Shown piece by piece: positions 1 through 9,640 of a stretch of DNA of 36,438 nucleotides. The position numbers and the translations under genes were made by a program. Each line of letters starts with the position of its first letter. Within the stretch, counting starts at the first letter, position 1. The DNA is taken from the NCBI GenBank assembly GCA_016788485.1, contig JAEUSV010000005.1:1-36438 (forward strand), in the 5' to 3' direction. A model generated the notes under the pieces. The model saw nothing but the letters and a program-made list of their open reading frames with translations. It did not search any database and was not told where the DNA came from. The stretch is from Flavobacteriales bacterium. Its GTDB lineage: Bacteria; Bacteroidota; Bacteroidia; Flavobacteriales_F; PHOS-HE28.

Positions 1-1839
<1,839 letters not shown>

Positions 1840-1859
1840 GCGTGGTAGGTGGCTTTCGC

Positions 1860-1867
1860 TACTTTTC
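1860..1867 (+). promoter_or_regulatory. Putative -7 box of the TonB receptor gene
   Basis: TACTTTTC, one mismatch from TAnnTTTG, 33 bases upstream of the receptor start codon in the dprA/receptor divergent gap. No clear -33 TTG. Confidence 0.4.
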
Positions 1868-1900
1868 GCGTCAAGCCTTCCGCCCCAAGATATCCGCCGC

Positions 1901-4297
1901 ATGAGATCGCTGCTCGTTGGACTTTTCGCCTTGTTGACCGCGTACGCGCAGGCGCAGGACGTGCTGTTGAAGGGCATCGTGCTCGATTCGCTGACGCAGG
2001 AGCCGTTGGTCGGCGTCAGCGTGGTGTGCGTTCCCGGCAAGGGGACCTCCACCGATGTGGAAGGTCGGTACGCCATCCGCGTGCCCGTTGGGCCGGTCGT
2101 GGTCACCTATGCGTATGTCGGCTACCGGACCCGGACGATGCGGCTGGACCTCCCCGAGGCGAATTCGGTGACCAACGACGTGCGGATGCAGGTCTCGGAG
2201 AACCAGCTCGACGCCATGGTGGTGACGGCCGGCAAGTTCGAGCAGCGGGTGGGGGAGGTGACGCAGAGCCTGAGCATCCTGCGCCCCGAGCTGGTGCGCA
2301 ACAAGAACACGCAGAGCCTGGAGACGGTGATGGACCAGGTGCCCGGCGTGGTGGTGGTCGACAACGACCCGCAGATCCGTTCGGGCAGCGGCTTCAGCTA
2401 CGGCGCGGGCAGCCGCGTGATGATGCTGGTGGACGACCTGCCGATCCTCAGCGGTGACATCGGGCGGCCCAGCTGGACCTTCCTGCCCATCGAGAACCTG
2501 GAGCAGGTGGAGGTGATCAAGGGGGCGAGCAGCGTGCTATACGGCAGCGCGGCGCTCAGCGGGGTCATCAACATCCGCACGGCCTACCCGCGCGCCGAGC
2601 CGAGCACCCGCGTGAACGTGTTCGGCGGCATGTACGACGCACCGGGCCACGCGCCCGCCAAGTGGTGGGACGCGAACTCGCCGCTGTTCACCGGCGCCAA
2701 CTTCTTCCACAGCCAGCAGTTCGGGCGCTTCGACCTGGTGCTCGGTGGCAACGCCTTCGCCGACCAGGGCTTCGTGGGGCCAGAGCGTGTGCCGCCCGAC
2801 AGCCTCGTCGCCGACCCCAACAGGCTCGGCCCCGGCGGCTACGAGAACCGGGTGCGCTTCAACGTGGGCACGCGCTGGCGCAACGCCAAGGTGAAGGGCC
2901 TGAGCTACGGGCTCAACGCGAACGTGATGAAGAGCCGCAGCACCAGCGTGTTCCTGTGGGACGACCTGGACGAGGGCCTCTTCCGTCCCGAACCGGGCAC
3001 CACCACGCGCACCTTGGGCACCCAGTACTACGTGGACCCGCACGTCACCTACTACGCGCCGGGCGGCATGCGTCACACACTGAAGGGCCGGTACTACCGC
3101 CAGGCCTTCGACAACAACAACGAGCAGAGCAACGCCAGCCACCTGTTGTACGGCGAGTACCAGGTGCAGCAGCACGCCGACCTCTGGGGCCCCCTCGTGG
3201 TCACCGCCGGGCTCGTGGGCCAGCGCACCACCAGCAGCGCCGTGCTGTACAGCGGCGACCCCGATGGCGACGGGGAGAACACCGCCACGAACGCGGCCGC
3301 CTACCTGCAGCTCGACAAGAAGCTGCTGCACGAGAAGCTCAACCTCAGCGGTGGCGTGCGGTACGAGAGCTTCTCGGTGAACGAGGAGGACCAGGCCGTG
3401 CCGGTGTTCCGGGCGGGGGCCACCTATCAGGTGCTGCGGGGCACCTTCCTGCGGGCGAGCTACGGTGAGGGCTTCCGCTTCCCCACCATCGGTGAGCGCT
3501 ACATCAACACCGGCATCGGAAGGCTCAATATCTACCCCAACCCCGACCTGCGGCCCGAGCGCAGCTGGAACGTGGAGGGCGGCATCAAGCAGGGCTTCAA
3601 GGTGGGCCGCTTCATGGGCTACCTGGACGCGGTGGTGTTCCAGCAGGAGTTCAAGGACTACATCGAGTTCACCTTCGGGCAATGGGGCGACCCCTTCGAT
3701 GTGGACAACCTGCTGGGCCTGGGCTTCCGCAGCGTGAACACCGGCGGGGCGCGCGTCACCGGCTACGAGCTCGAGCTGGCGGGCAAGGGCGCCGTGGGGG
3801 CGGTGGAGCTCACCATGCTCGCGGGGTACACGCACACCACGCCCGTCAGCACCACGCCCGACCAGGTCTACGCCACGCCCACCTTCCCCGGCGCGAGCTG
3901 GCCGCCCGCCACCTTCACGAACACCAGCTACGATCCCTCCGGCAACATCCTCAAGTTCCGTGTCCAGCACCTGTTCCGCGGCGATGTGCAGGCGAAGTAC
4001 AAGCGCTTCGCACCGGGCCTCAGCGTGCGCTACAACAGCCACGTGCGCAACATCGACAAGGCCTTCGTGGACCTCGACGAGAAGCCGCCCTTCGTGCTGC
4101 CCACCGGGGTGGGCGAGTGGATGCGCACGCACACCACCGGCGACTGGATCGTGGACGCCCGCCTGGGCTACGACCTCAACGATGCGGTGCGCGTGGCCTT
4201 CCTGGTGAACAACCTCACCAACGAGGTCTACAGCATCCGCCCGCTCTCCATCGAGGCGCCGCGGAGCTTCCAGGTGATGCTCACCTACGCGCCCTGA
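1901..4297 (+). CDS. TonB-dependent outer membrane receptor, SusC-like N-terminus
   Basis: Outer membrane beta-barrel that takes up a large substrate with energy from TonB-ExbBD. The 798 residues begin with a signal peptide (about 1-19, ending AYAQAQ). A carboxypeptidase-regulatory-like Ig domain follows at about 20-105 (GIVLDSLTQEPLVGVSV, DVEGRYAIRVP). The plug domain spans roughly 110-230 (AMVVTAGKFEQRVGEV, VEVIKGASSVLYGSAALSG), and the rest is barrel with the typical GEGFRFPTIGERY and late RPERSWNVEGG stretches. The start at 1901 begins the signal peptide exactly; longer readings run into dprA antisense. No SusD partner follows, so polysaccharide uptake is not implied; iron chelate, cobalamin or peptide are equally possible. 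It is followed at 45 bases by kdsB, which seems to have its own promoter. Confidence 0.93.
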   Translation: MRSLLVGLFALLTAYAQAQDVLLKGIVLDSLTQEPLVGVSVVCVPGKGTSTDVEGRYAIRVPVGPVVVTYAYVGYRTRTMRLDLPEANSVTNDVRMQVSENQLDAMVVTAGKFEQRVGEVTQSLSILRPELVRNKNTQSLETVMDQVPGVVVVDNDPQIRSGSGFSYGAGSRVMMLVDDLPILSGDIGRPSWTFLPIENLEQVEVIKGASSVLYGSAALSGVINIRTAYPRAEPSTRVNVFGGMYDAPGHAPAKWWDANSPLFTGANFFHSQQFGRFDLVLGGNAFADQGFVGPERVPPDSLVADPNRLGPGGYENRVRFNVGTRWRNAKVKGLSYGLNANVMKSRSTSVFLWDDLDEGLFRPEPGTTTRTLGTQYYVDPHVTYYAPGGMRHTLKGRYYRQAFDNNNEQSNASHLLYGEYQVQQHADLWGPLVVTAGLVGQRTTSSAVLYSGDPDGDGENTATNAAAYLQLDKKLLHEKLNLSGGVRYESFSVNEEDQAVPVFRAGATYQVLRGTFLRASYGEGFRFPTIGERYINTGIGRLNIYPNPDLRPERSWNVEGGIKQGFKVGRFMGYLDAVVFQQEFKDYIEFTFGQWGDPFDVDNLLGLGFRSVNTGGARVTGYELELAGKGAVGAVELTMLAGYTHTTPVSTTPDQVYATPTFPGASWPPATFTNTSYDPSGNILKFRVQHLFRGDVQAKYKRFAPGLSVRYNSHVRNIDKAFVDLDEKPPFVLPTGVGEWMRTHTTGDWIVDARLGYDLNDAVRVAFLVNNLTNEVYSIRPLSIEAPRSFQVMLTYAP

Positions 4298-4313
4298 TCG
4301 ACGCGGGCATCCT

Positions 4314-4321
4314 TACTTCGC
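4314..4321 (+). promoter_or_regulatory. Putative -7 box of kdsB
   Basis: TACTTCGC, a degenerate form of the -7 box, 21 bases before the kdsB start. The same TAC-TTCG form recurs before the thioesterase gene (8319). Moderate to weak on its own. Confidence 0.35.
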
Positions 4322-4342
4322 GCCCCAGTTCCCTCGTTCCCC

Positions 4343-5089
4343 ATGCGCATCCTCGGAATCATCCCTTCGCGCTACGCCAGCACACGCCTGCCCGGCAAGC
4401 CCCTGGTGGACATCGGCGGACGCAGCATGGTGCAGCGGGTGGTGGAGCAGGCGCGGCGGTGCACCGGCCTGGCCGCCGTGGTGGTGGCCACCGATGATGA
4501 GCGCGTGGCCGATCACGTGCGCGGCTTCGGCGGGGAGGTGGTGATGACCTCGCCCGATCACCCCAGCGGCACCGACCGCTGCTTCGAGGCCCTGGAGCGC
4601 CTGGGCCGCGACCGCTTCGATGCGGTGGTGAACATCCAGGGCGACGAGCCCTTCATCGAGCCGGCGCAGATCGACGAGGTGTGCGCGGCGCTCAGGAAAG
4701 CTCCCGGCGGCATCGCCACGCTGGCCCAGGTGGTCACCGACGACCGCGACCTCGACGATGCCGGTGAGGTGCTCATCACCACCGACGTGCACATGGACGC
4801 CCTGTACTTCAGCCGGGCGGCGATCCCCTTCCTGCGCGACCCCGGCAACGGTCCACGCCATGCCCGGTTCCGTTACCTGAAACACGTGGGCCTGTACGCC
4901 TACACGGCCGAGGCCCTGTCCGCCATCGTGCGCCTCAAGCCCTCGTCCCTGGAGCTGGCCGAGGCCCTGGAACAGCTGCGCTGGCTGGAGCACGGCCACA
5001 AGGTGCGCATCGGCCTCACGGACCATCCCTCGTTCTGCGTCGATACCCCGGCCGACCTGGAGGAGGCGCGCCGCCGGGTGGGCGCCTGA
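4343..5089 (+). CDS. kdsB: 3-deoxy-manno-octulosonate cytidylyltransferase
   Basis: Activates Kdo to CMP-Kdo with CTP in the cytosol, the committed supply step for the inner core of lipopolysaccharide. The 248 residues match the usual family length. The N-terminal nucleotide-binding motif IPSRYASTRLPGKPL is at residues 7-21, TDDERV near 50-55, and the metal/CTP-binding NIQGDEPFIEP at 97-107 with Asp101. The late segment HVGLYAYTAEAL and the C-terminal VDTPADLEEARR are also family hallmarks. The start at 4343 gives MRILGIIPSR, as in homologues. Together with the family 9 glycosyltransferase at 10.7-11.7 kb it shows a Gram-negative LPS pathway. Confidence 0.96.
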   Translation: MRILGIIPSRYASTRLPGKPLVDIGGRSMVQRVVEQARRCTGLAAVVVATDDERVADHVRGFGGEVVMTSPDHPSGTDRCFEALERLGRDRFDAVVNIQGDEPFIEPAQIDEVCAALRKAPGGIATLAQVVTDDRDLDDAGEVLITTDVHMDALYFSRAAIPFLRDPGNGPRHARFRYLKHVGLYAYTAEALSAIVRLKPSSLELAEALEQLRWLEHGHKVRIGLTDHPSFCVDTPADLEEARRRVGA

Positions 5090-5111
5090 AACACGCTCAC
5101 TGGCCTCTCCG

Positions 5112-5119
5112 TACTTTGG
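5112..5119 (+). promoter_or_regulatory. Putative -7 box of the HU/SPOR gene
   Basis: TACTTTGG, a TA-n-TTTG variant, 11 bases upstream of the ATG at 5131. An in-frame TTG at 5116 overlaps this box, which argues against using that TTG as the start codon. The predicted mRNA leader is only a few bases long. Confidence 0.45.
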
Positions 5120-5130
5120 CCCCGCCCAAC

Positions 5131-6189
5131 ATGGTCCTCGAGCGCGCCATCCACGACCTGCTGTACGCCCACGACTGCGTGATCGTGCCGGGCTTCGGTG
5201 GCTTCCTCACGCACTACCGCAGCGCGCGCCTCGACACGCGCCAGCGGATGCTGCATCCCCCCGGCAAGGACCTGAGCTTCAATCGGAACCTTACGCGTTC
5301 CGACGGTCTGCTGGTGGACGAGGTGGCGCGCCTGGAGGGCACGGGCCACGAGCCCGCCAAGGTGCGCATCGGCACCATCGTGGAGGCCTGGCGCGCGCGG
5401 CTGGAACGCGAAGGGCGCCTGGAACTGAACCAGCTGGGCACCTTCTTCCTCGACGCGGAGCGCAACCTGCAGTTCGAGCCCGACCGCCGTGTGAACCACC
5501 TGAAGGACGCCTATGGCCTTCGTCCGGTGACCGCCGTTCCCGTGCAGCGCCCGGTGGAAGCACTGCCGCCCCCCGTGGTGCGCGTGCTCACCCCCGCGCC
5601 GCCGCCCGTGACCGAACCGGTGGAGGAGGGCCGTTCCTCCGTGCTCTGGGCCGCGGCCGCCGTGGCCGGAGTGCTCTTCATGGCCGGCACCGTGTTCGTG
5701 CTGGGCCGCAGCGACAACGGCACGCAATGGAGCGGCCTGAACCCCTTCGGCACGCGCGAGGCCTTGCGCTACACCGCCCGCCAGGTGGGTCCGCCGCCGC
5801 CTGAGCCCGCTGAAACGGCCGACCTGGTGATCAGCGACACCGCCCACGGCCTGCAACGTTTCCGCCTGGATGTGGCCGGGGCGCCTGAGCTGGTGGTCGA
5901 CCTCGGCCCGGCCCCGGTGCCGGTGGCCGTGCCCGACACCACCGCTGTGGCCGTGCGCACCGAGACCTTCCGGTACCACGTGATGGGCGGCTGCTTCAGC
6001 GTGAAGGAGAACGCCGAGAGCTACATGGCCGCCCTGCGCACCCAAGGCTACAGCCCGCTACTGGTGGACGTGAAGGGGGGCCTGCACCGCGTGGCCATCG
6101 GAAGCTATCCCAACAGGCAGATGGCCGAGGAGGCCCTGGCCGCCGCGCGCGGTTCACAGGCACCCGATGCCTGGTTGCTGGTGAAGTGA
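5131..6189 (+). CDS. CCDC81-like HU domain / transmembrane / SPOR domain protein
   Basis: Envelope protein linking a cytosolic HU-like part to a periplasmic peptidoglycan-binding SPOR domain, an architecture widespread in Bacteroidota. Of 352 residues, about 1-60 (AIHDLLYAHDCVIVPGFGGF) and 60-130 form the tandem bacterial CCDC81-like HU domains. A proline-rich linker follows, then one membrane segment at about 170-192, then a second low-complexity stretch and the SPOR domain at about 278-352 (RYHVMGGCFSVKENAESY, LHRVAIGSYPNRQMAEEAL). SPOR domains bind glycan strands stripped of stem peptides at division sites, so a role in division or envelope organisation is likely but inferred. ATG 5131 is chosen over TTG 5116 because the latter lies in the promoter box. 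Confidence 0.85.
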   Translation: MVLERAIHDLLYAHDCVIVPGFGGFLTHYRSARLDTRQRMLHPPGKDLSFNRNLTRSDGLLVDEVARLEGTGHEPAKVRIGTIVEAWRARLEREGRLELNQLGTFFLDAERNLQFEPDRRVNHLKDAYGLRPVTAVPVQRPVEALPPPVVRVLTPAPPPVTEPVEEGRSSVLWAAAAVAGVLFMAGTVFVLGRSDNGTQWSGLNPFGTREALRYTARQVGPPPPEPAETADLVISDTAHGLQRFRLDVAGAPELVVDLGPAPVPVAVPDTTAVAVRTETFRYHVMGGCFSVKENAESYMAALRTQGYSPLLVDVKGGLHRVAIGSYPNRQMAEEALAAARGSQAPDAWLLVK

Positions 6190-6221
6190 TGATCGGCATG
6201 GTGCACGGCTGTTGCCTCCTC

Positions 6222-6229
6222 TACCTTTG
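6222..6229 (+). promoter_or_regulatory. Promoter -7 box of the 132-aa gene
   Basis: TACCTTTG, perfect match to TAnnTTTG, with only ten bases between its last G and the ATG at 6240. The resulting transcript would be nearly leaderless. Confidence 0.6.
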
Positions 6230-6239
6230 ACCCGTTCCG

Positions 6240-6638
6240 ATGCAAGCTCTCCGCGTCATCGATCTGCGTGCCTGCACCCTGTCGTTCCTGACGGACGACG
6301 TGGTGCATGCCCACTTCAAGGACGGCATGACCGGTGCCGTGACCGACCTCAAGGAGATGTTCGCCGCCATCGCCAGGGAGCGTGGGGGGCACAAGGCGCT
6401 GCTGATGGTGAGCTTCGGTGACCAGGCGGCCCTGACCAACGACGCCCGCAACTACGCCTCCGGCGAGGACAGCAACCGCCACTTCGCGGCCGATGCCATC
6501 ATCGTGCGCGACTTCGGCCACCAGATGTCGGCCAACGCCTTCGTCCGCGTGAACAAGCCCCAGCGCCCCATCCGCCTCTTCCCCGACGAGGAGAGCGCCA
6601 TGGCATGGCTCTTGGAGCAGCGCGGGCTCATCACCTGA
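6240..6638 (+). CDS. 132-aa cytosolic protein, STAS/SEC14-like (unknown function)
   Basis: No enzyme motif is recognised. The 132 residues have alternating strands and helices, with no signal peptide or membrane segment: an N-terminal strand pair (RVIDLRACTLSFLTDDVVHAH), a helix, a strand (KALLMVSFGD), a helix and a further strand (AADAIIVRDFG). A C-terminal FVRVNKPQRPIRLF stretch is followed by a helix ending SAMAWLLEQRG. Size and pattern recall the small STAS-like or SEC14-like proteins common as orphan genes in Bacteroidota; this is a fold impression, not a family match. Nine bases separate its stop from the next gene, so the two probably form an operon driven by the box at 6222. Confidence 0.75.
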   Translation: MQALRVIDLRACTLSFLTDDVVHAHFKDGMTGAVTDLKEMFAAIARERGGHKALLMVSFGDQAALTNDARNYASGEDSNRHFAADAIIVRDFGHQMSANAFVRVNKPQRPIRLFPDEESAMAWLLEQRGLIT

Positions 6639-6647
6639 TCCCCACCC

Positions 6648-7289
6648 ATGATCCGCACCCTCCTCACCGCCCTCGCTGCGGCCACCGCCTTCGTTGTGAA
6701 CGCCCAGGTCGTGCTCGAACCGGCCGCCCGCATCATCAAGGGCGAGAAGCTCGAGGTCACCTGCCTGGCCATGGCCCCCAAGGGCGACCGGGTGCTCGTG
6801 GGCACGAGCAAGGGCGCCTACCTCTACGACCTGGAGACGGGCCGCAAGCTGCTCGGTTTCCCCTTCGAGGAGGACAAGAGCACCGTGGTGTACCACGTGG
6901 CCTTCAACGACAACGGTGAGTACGTGGTGCTCATCGGCTTCACCGGCAAGCGCGCCGTGTTCGATGTGAAGAGCGGCAAGCAGGACAAGGACCTGATGAA
7001 CCACCGCTGGATCCCCGATCCGCGCGGGCTGAAGGCCATGGGCCTGGTGATGGGCAACTCGCCCTTCGACCGATTCTACCAGCAGCAGGAGGCCACGCAC
7101 AACGGCTTCAAGGCCAAGGCCGACAAGAACGGCAGCGTGAGCTTCACCGATGCGGCCGGCAGCGAGGTGCAGCGCCTCAGCTTCCCCGAGAACAAGGACC
7201 AGCACCACCGGGCGCCCTGCCTGTTCACGGGAACGCAGTTCGTGACGGGCACGGACGATGGCCGCGTGCTGTTCTACGACCTGCGCTGA
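6648..7289 (+). CDS. Secreted WD40/beta-propeller-like protein
   Basis: The 213 residues begin with a signal peptide (about 1-19, MIRTLLTALAAATAFVVNAQ), so the product is exported. The mature part has repeating strand patterns of a WD40/quinoprotein propeller: VTCLAMAPKGDRVLVGTSKG followed by AYLYDLETGRKL, YHVAFNDNGEYVVLIGF followed by KRAVFDVKSGK, SVSFTDAAGSEVQRL, and a last blade ending TGTDDGRVLFYDLR. Only about four blades are present, fewer than the seven usual for a closed propeller, so it may be a partial propeller or pair with another protein. It overlaps the 3' end of the convergent bcp gene by 16 bases. Function unknown. Confidence 0.75.
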   Translation: MIRTLLTALAAATAFVVNAQVVLEPAARIIKGEKLEVTCLAMAPKGDRVLVGTSKGAYLYDLETGRKLLGFPFEEDKSTVVYHVAFNDNGEYVVLIGFTGKRAVFDVKSGKQDKDLMNHRWIPDPRGLKAMGLVMGNSPFDRFYQQQEATHNGFKAKADKNGSVSFTDAAGSEVQRLSFPENKDQHHRAPCLFTGTQFVTGTDDGRVLFYDLR

Positions 7290-7732
7290 GCCCGCAGGAA
7301 CTCCAGCGCCTCGTCCACGTGGGCCTGGGCGTTGAAGCGGTCGCGCACGATGTGGCGCACGATGCCGTCGCGGTCGATCACGAAGGTCTCGCGGCCCTTG
7401 AGCAGCCCCAGGATGTTCCGCACACCGAAGGCCGTGCGCGCCCTGCCCCCGGCGTCGATCAGCAGCGGATAGGGCAGGTCCCACTTGGAGGCGAAGCGCT
7501 GGTGCGAGCGTTCATCGTCGTCGCTGATGCCCACCACCACCGCGCCCGCGGCCACGAACTCCTCGAAGCGGTCGCGGAAGGCGCAGGCCTCGCGCGTGCA
7601 TACCAGCGTGTTGTCCTTTGGATAGAAGAAGAGCACGGCATGCTTCACGCCGCGCAGCGCACGCAGGCTGAAGGTGCCGCCGCTCGCGGTGGGCAGTTCC
7701 AGGTCAGGGGCGGGTCGTCCCGGGCTCAGCAT
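7274..7732 (-). CDS. bcp: Thioredoxin-dependent thiol peroxidase (peroxiredoxin, BCP/PrxQ type)
   Basis: Reduces hydrogen peroxide and organic peroxides in the cytosol using thioredoxin. The 152 residues fit the family. The catalytic segment FFYPKDNTLVCTREAC at residues 35-50 gives the peroxidatic Cys45 within P-x3-T-x2-C and the resolving Cys50 five residues later, the PrxQ arrangement. VVVGISDDDERSHQRFA, PYPLLIDAGG and RETFVIDRDGIVRHIV are the further family blocks. The start overlaps the 3' end of hemJ by 29 bases on the same strand, so the two are probably translated from one mRNA; the 3' end overlaps the convergent propeller gene. Confidence 0.95.
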   Translation of the reverse strand: MLSPGRPAPDLELPTASGGTFSLRALRGVKHAVLFFYPKDNTLVCTREACAFRDRFEEFVAAGAVVVGISDDDERSHQRFASKWDLPYPLLIDAGGRARTAFGVRNILGLLKGRETFVIDRDGIVRHIVRDRFNAQAHVDEALEFLRAQRRS

Positions 7733-8270
7733 GCCGCTGGCGTTTCCGCCGGTATTGCAGGATGCTCAGCGCGATCACCCCGCCCAGCACCAGCAGGCCG
7801 ATCACCCCGTAGTACCACTGCAGGCGCTTGATCACCACCAGGAACACCACGGCGAAGAGGACCAACGTGGGACCTTCGTTCCACAGGCGCAGCCGCATGG
7901 AGCCCCAGCGCAGCAGGTTGCGCTGGATGCGAAGGAAGAGGCGGTGCGTGATGCCGTGGTAGGCGAGCAGCAGGGCGATGAGGCCCAGCTTGGCGTGCAT
8001 CCACGGCTGCTTCAGCAGGCCGGGGTTCATCCACAGCAGCAGCAGGCCGAACAGCGTCATCAGCACCACCGATGGCCAGGTGATGAAGTACCACAGGCGC
8101 CGCTCCATGAGCGTGAACTGCTGGACAAGGATCGTGCGGGCGGGCTCCGGGCTCCATAGGGCTTCCTGGTGGTAGATGAACAGCCGGACGATGTAGAAGG
8201 TTCCCGCGAAGAAGGTCACCATGAAGATGATGTGCAGGGCCTTGATGATCGGGTACCACGAGGGGTCCAT
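7704..8270 (-). CDS. hemJ: Protoporphyrinogen IX oxidase HemJ (CopD-like membrane protein)
   Basis: Inner membrane enzyme that oxidises protoporphyrinogen IX to protoporphyrin IX, the penultimate step of haem b synthesis in most bacteria lacking HemG and HemY. The 188 residues hold about four to five membrane helices. The family signature is in the first: ALHIIFMVTFFAGTFYIVRL with His13, then FIYHQEA and PEPARTILVQQFTLMERRL. The third membrane block carries MHAKLGLIALLLAYH with Lys94, and NEGPTLVLF follows. The conserved His and Lys correspond to residues reported essential in studied HemJ proteins. The gene is divergent from the thioesterase, and both starts have -7 boxes in the short shared gap. 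Confidence 0.9.
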   Translation of the reverse strand: MDPSWYPIIKALHIIFMVTFFAGTFYIVRLFIYHQEALWSPEPARTILVQQFTLMERRLWYFITWPSVVLMTLFGLLLLWMNPGLLKQPWMHAKLGLIALLLAYHGITHRLFLRIQRNLLRWGSMRLRLWNEGPTLVLFAVVFLVVIKRLQWYYGVIGLLVLGGVIALSILQYRRKRQRHAEPGTTRP

Positions 8271-8304
8271 GGAGGATGCGCCGGCGCTGGTGCGCGGCCG
8301 GGTC

Positions 8305-8312
8305 GAAAGTTA
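8305..8312 (-). promoter_or_regulatory. Putative -7 box of hemJ
   Basis: Minus strand reads TAACTTTC, one mismatch from TAnnTTTG, 34 bases upstream of the hemJ start. It lies back to back with the thioesterase box at 8319, so the two promoters share a gap of 79 bases. Confidence 0.45.
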
Positions 8313-8318
8313 GCGGCC

Positions 8319-8326
8319 TACCTTCG
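8319..8326 (+). promoter_or_regulatory. Putative -7 box of the acyl-CoA thioesterase gene
   Basis: TACCTTCG, one mismatch from TAnnTTTG, 23 bases upstream of the ATG at 8350. Confidence 0.45.
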
Positions 8327-8349
8327 CGGCCGCCGAACGAACCTCCGCC

Positions 8350-8868
8350 ATGTCCATCCCCGCCTCACGCCCCGTCAGCGACAGCTACGCCGTGTCCACC
8401 CACGTGGTGCTGCCCAACGACACCAACACCCTGGGCAACCTGTTCGGGGGGCGCCTGCTGCAGTGGCTCGACATCAACTGTGCGATCAGCGCGCACCGGC
8501 ATTGCAAGCGCGTGGTGGTCACCGTGGCCGTGAACCACGTGGGCTTCGACCGCCCGATCAAGCTCGGCGATTTCGTCACGATCCAGAGCCACGTGAGCCG
8601 CGCGTTCGGCACCAGCATGGAGATCTGGGCCGATGTGTTCGTGGAGGACCAGCAGACCGGGGAGAAGGTGCCCTGCAACAGCGCCATCTACACCTTCGTC
8701 GCCGTGGACAACGCGGGGCGCCCGATGAAGGTGCCCGAGGCCGTGCCCACCAACGAGGAGGAACAGAAGCGCTTCGACGGTGCCTTGCGCCGCCGGCAGC
8801 TGCGCCTGATCCTCAGCGGCAAGATGAAGCCCGACGAGGCCACCGAGCTCAAGGCGCTCTTCGAGTAA
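8350..8868 (+). CDS. Acyl-CoA thioesterase, hotdog fold (YciA/BACH type)
   Basis: Cytosolic hydrolase releasing free acid and CoA from acyl-CoA. The 172 residues carry one hotdog domain at about 13-135 with the family's active-site segment LPNDTNTLGNLFGGRLLQWLD (residues about 21-41; the Asn/Asp region is conserved in YciA-like enzymes). VAVNHVGFDRPIKLGDFVTI and MEIWADVFVEDQQTGEK are the second strand blocks. A charged C-terminal helix region follows, as in BACH-type proteins. The start at 8350 agrees with the promoter box and the protein-like N-terminus. Substrate chain length cannot be told. Confidence 0.9.
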   Translation: MSIPASRPVSDSYAVSTHVVLPNDTNTLGNLFGGRLLQWLDINCAISAHRHCKRVVVTVAVNHVGFDRPIKLGDFVTIQSHVSRAFGTSMEIWADVFVEDQQTGEKVPCNSAIYTFVAVDNAGRPMKVPEAVPTNEEEQKRFDGALRRRQLRLILSGKMKPDEATELKALFE

Positions 8869-8876
8869 CATTCGGC

Positions 8877-8907
8877 GGTCCGGGAACGTCCCAGGATCAC
8901 CGGACCG
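8877..8907 (+). terminator. Hairpin after the thioesterase gene
   Basis: Perfect 8-bp stem CGGTCCGG/CCGGACCG with a 15-base loop, eight bases after the stop codon at 8868. No run of T follows, so it is a stable 3' hairpin rather than a textbook intrinsic terminator. Confidence 0.5.
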
Positions 8908-8935
8908 AAGGAGCGCGTGGTTCCTGTGGGTCCGG

Positions 8936-8943
8936 TATATTCA
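8936..8943 (+). promoter_or_regulatory. Possible -7 box of the cytochrome c gene
   Basis: TATATTCA, two mismatches from TAnnTTTG, 24 bases upstream of the ATG at 8968. Weak, but this is the only candidate after the preceding hairpin. Confidence 0.3.
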
Positions 8944-8967
8944 CCACACACCAATTCCACCGGACAC

Positions 8968-9564
8968 ATGAAGAACTCCCGTTCATGGCTGACGGCCGCG
9001 ACGCTCGTGGCCCTCATCGCCGCCTGTTCCAACCCCGCACCCGCGCCCGAGCCTGCGCCCGCAACACCCCAGGAGCCCTCCCAGGCCGAGGTGGTGGAGC
9101 GAGGCAAGTACCTCGTGGAGATCATGGGCTGCCACGATTGCCATAGCCCCAAGCTCATGGGCCCGCAGGGTCCCTACCCGGACCCCGACCGGCTGCTGAG
9201 CGGACATCCGGCAGGCACGCAGCTGCCGCCGATGCCCAAGGACAACGCGGGATGGGCGCTGCTCACCATGGACCTTACCGCCGCGGTCGGTCCCTGGGGG
9301 ACCAGCTTCGCCGCGAACCTCACCAGCGACGACAGCGGCATCGGCACCTGGACCGAGGACCAGTTCAAGCGCGCCCTGAAACAAGGTCTCTACAAGGGCC
9401 AGGAAGGCGGGCGCATGCTGCTTCCGCCCATGCCGTGGCAGAACTTCCGCAACATCGCCGACGAGGATGTGCACGCCATGTTCATGTACCTCAAGAGCAC
9501 CAAGCCCGTGGCGAACGTGGTGCCCCCGCCGGTGCCGCCGGCCGCTCCGCCCCCCGGCGCCTGA
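8968..9564 (+). CDS. Monohaem c-type cytochrome lipoprotein
   Basis: The 198 residues start with a lipoprotein signal peptide: a charged N-terminus, then LVALIAAC with the lipobox cysteine at residue 20, so the protein is anchored by lipid on the periplasmic face of a membrane. A proline-rich linker follows (APAPEPAPATPQEP). The single haem site is CHDCH at residues 55-59 (Cys55, Cys58, axial His59). The sixth ligand is probably a methionine, with LPPMPWQNFRNI near residue 150 the best candidate. It ends in a proline/alanine-rich tail. It is an electron carrier, but the partner is unknown and no oxidase or dehydrogenase gene is adjacent. ATG 8968 gives an intact signal peptide; upstream codons do not. 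Confidence 0.88.
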   Translation: MKNSRSWLTAATLVALIAACSNPAPAPEPAPATPQEPSQAEVVERGKYLVEIMGCHDCHSPKLMGPQGPYPDPDRLLSGHPAGTQLPPMPKDNAGWALLTMDLTAAVGPWGTSFAANLTSDDSGIGTWTEDQFKRALKQGLYKGQEGGRMLLPPMPWQNFRNIADEDVHAMFMYLKSTKPVANVVPPPVPPAAPPPGA

Positions 9565-9584
9565 TCACGACCTCCTGAACGATG

Positions 9585-9611
9585 AAGGACCTCCGCTCAA
9601 CGGAGGTCCTT
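9585..9611. terminator. Bidirectional terminator hairpin
   Basis: Perfect 11-bp stem AAGGACCTCCG/CGGAGGTCCTT with a five-base loop CTCAA, between the convergent cytochrome gene and the 120-aa gene. The A-rich left edge and T-containing right edge suit termination from both sides. Confidence 0.8.
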
Positions 9612-9640
9612 CGTCGTTCCTGGCGGGATCCAAGCCGGCC

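Noticed and set aside
2537..4132. 531-aa open frame antisense to the TonB receptor, and similar long antisense frames opposite other genes
   Set aside because: High GC leaves few stop codons; the translations are low-complexity Ala/Val/His/Arg sequences without domains and lie exactly opposite well-conserved genes.
5116..5130. TTG start for the HU/SPOR gene
   Set aside because: The TTG is part of the promoter box TACTTTGG, and the ATG at 5131 gives the family-like N-terminus.
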